A stretch of 64,000 nucleotides of DNA, taken from Arthrobacter sp. ov118 (lineage in GTDB: Bacteria; Actinomycetota; Actinomycetes; Actinomycetales; Micrococcaceae). Below are positions 60,227-64,000 of this stretch, one piece after another; position 1 is the stretch's first letter; the number at the start of each line of letters is the position of its first letter. The stretch is taken from NCBI RefSeq assembly GCF_900116495.1, contig NZ_FPAY01000002.1, positions 186,001 through 250,000 on the forward strand. Reading direction: 5' to 3'. The position numbers and the translations under genes were made by a program. Below the pieces are notes generated by a model. That model saw only the letters and a list, made by a program, of their open reading frames with translations. It made no database searches and was not told where the DNA came from.

Positions 60227-60345
60227 TGGGTCAGGAAATCGTCCGCGTGTGGCGGCTGTACCTCGCGGGCGCGCTGCGCAGTTTCGCCGAGGCCCGCATG
60301 GGCGTGGACCAGATCCTGTGCAACCGGCCGACCCCCTTCAACTAG
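60223..60345 (+). CDS. Detached C-terminal tail of the second Cfa-type methyltransferase
   Basis: A 40-codon frame MMGQEIVRVWRLYLAGALRS with further FAEARMGVDQILCNRP matches the conserved end of cyclopropane synthases. It overlaps the stop of the preceding frame as ATGATG, so a reinitiation product is possible. The simplest reading is that one base has been lost (or miscalled) near 60217-60222. Confidence 0.75.
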   Translation: MMGQEIVRVWRLYLAGALRSFAEARMGVDQILCNRPTPFN

Positions 60346-60375
60346 GCCCCCTTCAACTGCGCCCCCTTCAACTAG
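60331..60375 (+). repeat. 15-bp tandem repeat, three copies
   Basis: Units at 60331-60345, 60346-60360 and 60361-60375 read (A/G)CCCCCTTCAACTAG with one variation (TGC for TAG in the middle copy). The first unit contains the stop codon of the methyltransferase tail. Confidence 0.9.
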
Positions 60376-60401
60376 GGGTGTAAGACCAATCACGATCGAT
60401 T

Positions 60402-60430
60402 GAGGCGGACACCGCGGTGTCCGCCTCTTT
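60402..60430 (+). terminator. Terminator of the lipid-modification operon
   Basis: GAGGCGGACACC (60402-60413) pairs perfectly with GGTGTCCGCCTC (60416-60427), followed by TTT. Confidence 0.88.
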
Positions 60431-60453
60431 CGTGTGCCCCTTCGTGCGCCCGG

Positions 60454-60469
60454 ACACCAGATGTAGTGT
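60454..60469 (+). promoter_or_regulatory. NrdR-box-like palindrome, distal
   Basis: ACACCAGATGTAGTGT has the ACAC-N8-GTGT ends of an NrdR box. It is 325 bases before nrdH. Confidence 0.4.
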
Positions 60470-60793
60470 CCCGCGCCACGATCAGGCCCCTGCGCGGGAG
60501 GGCACGACACGCCGTCCAAGGTGCGACACGCGGGAGTGATTAATGTGGCTAACTACTCCACAGGGTGTGGATTTCGTCCGCGAAAATGGCTGAAATCCGG
60601 ACATTTGGAGGGCGCCTTCCTGTGGATTAACGGTGCATGAAATGACATACTTGTAATACATCATCTTGGGGTCCGCGTGAGGCTCTTGCACTACATGTAG
60701 TATCGACATACAGTTCCAGCAGAGCATCAGCGCGGGACGGTCGGAGCCGGGGAAGCGCTCCGAAGAGAACTTTCAACAAAGGGGACTAGGACC
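60470..60793 (+). other. Regulatory region of the nrd operon
   Basis: About 325 bases with no credible gene, A/T-richer than average. It contains NrdR-like palindromes and two DnaA-box-like sequences (TGTGGATTT at 60566 and TGTGGATTA at 60621, each one or two changes from TGTGGATAA). Confidence 0.5.
60645..60703 (+). promoter_or_regulatory. NrdR-box pair upstream of nrdH
   Basis: A perfect palindrome ACTACATGTAGT (60690-60701) within GCACTACATGTAGTAT and a weaker site ACATACTTGTAATACAT (60645-60661) have centres about 41-42 bases apart, close to four helical turns. NrdR represses class Ib RNR genes by binding such paired boxes. Confidence 0.6.
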
Positions 60794-61039
60794 ATGACCG
60801 TTACGGTTTACACGAAGCCGGCCTGCGTTCAGTGCAACGCGACCTACCGCGCGCTGGACAAGAAGGGCATCGCCTACCAGAGCGTTGACATCTCCCAGGA
60901 TGCAGAGGCCCTTGAGCGCCTGAAGTCCCTGGGCTACATGCAGGCCCCCGTTGTCGTCACCGACCAGGATCACTGGTCCGGTTTCCGCCCGGACAAGATC
61001 GAAGAACTGGCGCAGGCCGCCGCCGTCGCTGTGGCCTGA
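60794..61039 (+). CDS. nrdH: Glutaredoxin-like protein NrdH
   Basis: An 81-aa redoxin that supplies electrons to class Ib ribonucleotide reductase. It has the CVQC active site (Cys11, Cys14, NrdH-type CxQC rather than glutaredoxin CPYC), the cis-Pro APVVV and the WSGFRPDKI C-terminal signature that excludes glutathione. AAAGGGG precedes the ATG. It is the first gene of nrdHIEF. Confidence 0.97.
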   Translation: MTVTVYTKPACVQCNATYRALDKKGIAYQSVDISQDAEALERLKSLGYMQAPVVVTDQDHWSGFRPDKIEELAQAAAVAVA

Positions 61040-61113
61040 AACGCGCTGCAGTCTGCAACGCTCAGGACGCCGCTACCAGGCAGGATTTCACGGTAGATGA
61101 GGTGACCACTCCC

Positions 61114-61647
61114 ATGGCCCTACTGGCAATGGCGGACGCACCGCCGGCCGCAGGAAACGGCAGCGCGGCAGCAGCCGCGACGCCCGCCGCCAAGGCGCCG
61201 GTCAACACAACGCCGCCTATCAACACAACAAACTGCCGCCTCATCTACTTTTCCTCCACCTCCGAAAACACGGCACGCTTCGTTGCGAAGCTGGGAATCG
61301 ACGCCGCCAGGCTCCCGCTCTACCCGAGGGACGAGCCGCTGGTGGCCCGGGAGCCCTACGTGCTGGTGGTGCCGACCTATGGCGGCACCGGGGGAGAGGG
61401 ATCTGTTCCCAAACAGGTCATCAGGTTCTTGAACCACCCCGGCAACCGGAGGCTGATCCGAGGTGTGATCGGCGCAGGCAACACGAATTTCGGGGACAAC
61501 TACTGCATGGCTGGGGAGATCATCGCCGCAAAATGCAGCGTCCCCCACCTATACAGGTTCGAACTCATGGGCACGCCGGAAGACGTCTCCCGTGTACAAG
61601 AAGGATTGGAAAAGTTTTGGACACGACTGTCGCAGACACCGCAGTAA
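61114..61647 (+). CDS. nrdI: Ribonucleotide reductase flavodoxin NrdI
   Basis: An FMN protein that supplies oxidant for assembling the Mn2 tyrosyl radical cofactor of NrdF. At 177 aa it is longer than usual because of an N-terminal Ala/Pro/Thr-rich extension of about 40 residues. The core starts CRLIYFSSTSENTARFVAKL and has VVPTYGGTGGEGSVPKQVI, GVIGAGNTNFGDNYCMAG and VPHLYRFELMGTPEDV, all diagnostic. ATG 61114 with GAGGTG nine bases upstream is preferred over GTG 61102. A shorter start within the extension is possible. The 3' end overlaps nrdE by about 31 bases. Confidence 0.94.
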   Translation: MALLAMADAPPAAGNGSAAAAATPAAKAPVNTTPPINTTNCRLIYFSSTSENTARFVAKLGIDAARLPLYPRDEPLVAREPYVLVVPTYGGTGGEGSVPKQVIRFLNHPGNRRLIRGVIGAGNTNFGDNYCMAGEIIAAKCSVPHLYRFELMGTPEDVSRVQEGLEKFWTRLSQTPQ

Positions 61648-63836
61648 CTGAGGGCGCAGGCTTGCACACCGGCACTGGCACGGCTGCCGCCGTCGAACTT
61701 AAGAAGAAGCCCGAGATGCCCGCCGCCTACAAGGGCCTGGGCTACCACGAGCTCAACGCGATGCTGAACCTGTATGGTCCCAGCGGCGAGATCCAGTTCG
61801 AGGCCGACCGCGAGGCCGCGCACCAGTACTTCCTGCAGCACGTGAACAACAACACCGTGTTCTTCCACGACCTCGAGGAAAAACTCGACTACCTCGTGAA
61901 GAACGAGTACTACGAGCGGGAAACCCTCGACCAGTACACGATGAACTTCATCCGCGAGCTCTTCAACCGCGCATACAAGAAGAAGTTCCGCTTCGAGACC
62001 TTCCTGGGCGCGTTCAAGTTTTACACCTCCTACACCCTTAAGACGTTCGACGGAAAGCGCTTCCTGGAGCGCTACGAGGACCGCGTCTGCATGGTGGCCC
62101 TGCACCTGGCCCGCGGTGACGAGAAGCTCGCCACGCAGATGGTGGACGAGATCATCGAGGGCCGCTTCCAGCCGGCCACCCCGACGTTCCTGAACGCCGG
62201 CAAGAAGCAGCGCGGCGAGCTGGTCTCCTGCTTCCTGCTCCGCATCGAAGACAACATGGAGTCGATCGGCCGGTCCATCAACTCCGCCCTGCAGCTGTCC
62301 AAGCGCGGCGGCGGCGTGGCCTTCGCGCTGACCAACATCCGCGAGGTCGGCGCCCCGATCAAGCAGATCGAGAACCAGTCCTCCGGCGTCATCCCCGTGA
62401 TGAAGCTCCTCGAAGACAGCTTCTCCTACGCCAACCAGCTCGGTGCCCGCCAGGGCGCCGGTGCCGTGTACCTGCACGCGCACCACCCGGACATCTACCG
62501 CTTCCTGGACACCAAGCGCGAGAACGCGGACGAGAAGATCCGCATCAAAACCCTCTCGCTCGGCGTCGTGATCCCGGACATCACCTTCGAGCTCGCCAAG
62601 CGGGACGAGGACATGTACCTCTTCTCCCCGTACGACGTCGAAAAGGTCTACGGCATGCCGTTCTCCGACGTTTCGGTCACCGAGAAGTACTACGAGATGG
62701 TGGACGATTCCCGGATCAAGAAGACCAAGATCAAGGCCCGCGAGTTCTTCCAGACCCTCGCCGAGATCCAGTTCGAATCCGGCTACCCGTACATCATGTT
62801 CGAGGACACCGTGAACCGGGAAAACCCGATCGACGGCAAGATCATCATGTCCAACCTGTGCTCGGAGATCCTCCAGGTCAGCCAGCCCACCACGTACCAC
62901 GATGACCTGTCCTACGACCAGACCGGCAAGGACATCTCCTGCAACCTGGGCTCGCTGAACATTGCCAAGACCATGGACTCGCCGGACTTCGGCCTGACCA
63001 TCGAGACAGCCATCCGGTCCCTCTCGGCCGTCTCGGACATGTCCAACATCACCTCGGTGCCCTCGATCGCCCGCGGCAACGACCAGAGCCACGCGATCGG
63101 CCTCGGCCAGATGAACCTGCACGGCTACCTTGCCCGCGAGCGGGTCCACTACGGCTCCGAAGAGGGCCTGGACTTCACCAACATCTACTTCTACTCGGTG
63201 GTGTTCCACGCCGTCCGCGCCTCCAACCTGCTGGCCATCCAGACCGGCCAGACGTTCGGCGGCTTCGAGAAGTCCAAGTACGCTTCCGGCGAGTTCTTCG
63301 ACAAGTACACCGAGCAGGAATGGGTGCCGCAGACCGCCAAGGTCGCGGAGCTGTTCAAGAACATCCACATCCCCACCCAGGATGACTGGCGCGAGCTCAA
63401 GGCTTCGGTCATGGAGCACGGCATCTACAACCAGAACCTGCAGGCTGTTCCGCCGACCGGTTCGATCTCCTACATCAACAACTCCACCTCCTCGATCCAC
63501 CCGGTGGCGTCCAAGATCGAGATTCGCAAGGAAGGCAAGCTGGGCCGCGTGTACTACCCGGCGCCGTACCTGACGAACGACAACCTGGAGTACTACCAGG
63601 ACGCGTACGAGATCGGCTACGAGAAGGTCATCGACACCTACGCCGCCGCCACGCAGCACGTGGACCAGGGTCTGTCCCTGACGCTGTTCTTCAAGGACAC
63701 CGCCACCACCCGCGACATCAACAAGGCCCAGATCTACGCCTGGAAGAAGGGCATCAAGACCATCTACTACATCCGTCTCCGCCAGCTCGCGCTGGAAGGG
63801 ACCGAGGTAGAGGGCTGCGTCAGCTGCATGCTGTAG
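61617..63836 (+). CDS. nrdE: Class Ib ribonucleoside-diphosphate reductase alpha subunit
   Basis: Reduces ribonucleotides to deoxyribonucleotides aerobically. The 739-aa protein lacks an N-terminal ATP-cone, as expected for NrdE. Active-site residues are visible: Cys205 (VSCFLLR), Asn/Cys415/Glu417 in NLCSEI, and the C-terminal redox pair Cys734/Cys737 (GCVSCML). The TTG at 61617 is the likely start (MDTTVADT...), inside nrdI; an internal ATG at 61716 lacks a ribosome site. About 25 Thr/Ala/Gly residues precede the core. nrdF follows after 90 bases. Confidence 0.96.
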   Translation: MDTTVADTAVTEGAGLHTGTGTAAAVELKKKPEMPAAYKGLGYHELNAMLNLYGPSGEIQFEADREAAHQYFLQHVNNNTVFFHDLEEKLDYLVKNEYYERETLDQYTMNFIRELFNRAYKKKFRFETFLGAFKFYTSYTLKTFDGKRFLERYEDRVCMVALHLARGDEKLATQMVDEIIEGRFQPATPTFLNAGKKQRGELVSCFLLRIEDNMESIGRSINSALQLSKRGGGVAFALTNIREVGAPIKQIENQSSGVIPVMKLLEDSFSYANQLGARQGAGAVYLHAHHPDIYRFLDTKRENADEKIRIKTLSLGVVIPDITFELAKRDEDMYLFSPYDVEKVYGMPFSDVSVTEKYYEMVDDSRIKKTKIKAREFFQTLAEIQFESGYPYIMFEDTVNRENPIDGKIIMSNLCSEILQVSQPTTYHDDLSYDQTGKDISCNLGSLNIAKTMDSPDFGLTIETAIRSLSAVSDMSNITSVPSIARGNDQSHAIGLGQMNLHGYLARERVHYGSEEGLDFTNIYFYSVVFHAVRASNLLAIQTGQTFGGFEKSKYASGEFFDKYTEQEWVPQTAKVAELFKNIHIPTQDDWRELKASVMEHGIYNQNLQAVPPTGSISYINNSTSSIHPVASKIEIRKEGKLGRVYYPAPYLTNDNLEYYQDAYEIGYEKVIDTYAAATQHVDQGLSLTLFFKDTATTRDINKAQIYAWKKGIKTIYYIRLRQLALEGTEVEGCVSCML

Positions 63837-63855
63837 CTTCAACTAAATCGTGACA

Positions 63856-63887
63856 GTACGACGGCGGGCGCCCGCCCGCCGTCGTAC
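63856..63887 (+). terminator. Intercistronic hairpin between nrdE and nrdF
   Basis: GTACGACGGCGGGC (63856-63869) pairs perfectly with GCCCGCCGTCGTAC (63874-63887) around a GCCC loop. The following sequence is only weakly T-rich, so partial termination or mRNA 3'-end stabilisation is possible. Confidence 0.7.
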
Positions 63888-63926
63888 GCTTTAACTAAGA
63901 ACCAACCCAAACTTTTAGGGGATGAC

Positions 63927-64000
63927 ATGACCGAAAAGGTCAAGCTGCTGAGCCACGTCGAGGCGATCAACTGGAACCGCATCCAGGACGACAAGGACGT
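63927..64000 (+). CDS. nrdF: Class Ib ribonucleoside-diphosphate reductase beta subunit, N-terminal fragment
   Basis: The frame MTEKVKLLSHVEAINWNRIQ-DDKDV runs off the right edge. The start and the AINWN segment are characteristic of NrdF, the radical-bearing small subunit. AGGGGA lies five bases before the ATG. The metal ligands and Tyr lie outside the window. Confidence 0.92.
   Translation, partial: MTEKVKLLSHVEAINWNRIQDDKD

Noticed and set aside
60482..60727. 81-codon minus-strand frame upstream of nrdH
   Set aside because: It covers the NrdR-like palindromes and has no recognisable family or codon bias; the region looks regulatory.

Overview
The window is high-GC, densely coded actinobacterial chromosome. 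Its protein sequences (IleRS, ClpX, Rne, the mycothiol-type DsbA protein, NrdE) and gene order point to the Arthrobacter/Pseudarthrobacter group of Micrococcaceae. From memory of Mycobacterium tuberculosis, the order pepN, Rv2466c-like, rpiB, nei1, tig, clpP1, clpP2, clpX, valS, folC, DUF4233, ndk, rne, rplU, rpmA, obg, proB, proA, nadD, rsfS is largely the old actinobacterial order of the Rv2467-Rv2420 region. No phage, IS element, CRISPR array or rRNA was seen. I read 49 protein-coding features here: 46 complete genes, two cut by the window edges (osmC-like and nrdF), and one detached 3' piece of a frameshifted gene. There are also four tRNAs and two riboswitches (a T-box and a TPP element).

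1-11.2 kb: an OsmC-like gene fragment at the left edge, aminopeptidase N, a DUF1648 membrane protein, rpiB-nei1, tRNA-Gly(TCC), tRNA-Pro(TGG), then the protein quality-control block tig, clpP1-clpP2, clpX with a candidate ClgR site, and a mycothiol-type DsbA protein that has lost its second active-site Cys. 11.2-20 kb: an unusually structured intergenic stretch, a GH15 trehalase/glucoamylase-like enzyme, valS (minus strand, DDNGLPTERR type), DUF488, an SDR, an EEP-family membrane protein (minus) and a secreted glycerophosphodiesterase. 20-40 kb: T-box-controlled ileS with folC and DUF4233, ndk, VKOR (minus), a very long rne, a TPP riboswitch controlling a ThiD-TenA fusion, rplU-rpmA-obg-proB-proA, nadD and rsfS. 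This block joins translation, ribosome assembly, RNA decay, proline, NAD and thiamine synthesis.

40-49 kb is the accessory part: two near-identical tRNA-Ala(GGC) genes, a cystine/polar amino acid ABC importer operon, a flavin monooxygenase-like gene that probably starts at ATT, a secreted LGFP-repeat wall protein, a pseudogene scrap repeating the end of the monooxygenase gene, an RsmC/RlmG-type methyltransferase and a ROK regulator. 49-54 kb carries metF-metE with a structured upstream region. 54-60.4 kb holds a LysR regulator divergent from a tightly overlapping lipid-modification operon (FAD oxidoreductase, DUF1365, two cyclopropane-fatty-acid-synthase-type methyltransferases, the last frameshifted near its end). 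60.4-64 kb is the class Ib ribonucleotide reductase operon nrdH-nrdI-nrdE-nrdF, preceded by NrdR-box-like palindromes.

The most interesting items are: the multi-hairpin candidate ncRNA at 11281-11482; the LGFP gene lying between a monooxygenase gene and a duplicate of that gene's 3' end; the two-methyltransferase lipid operon with its split last gene; the CPFA variant of the mycothiol-dependent reductase; the TPP riboswitch whose P1 helix includes part of the start codon; and the hairpin-rich region upstream of metF. No wholly new multi-gene system is evident.
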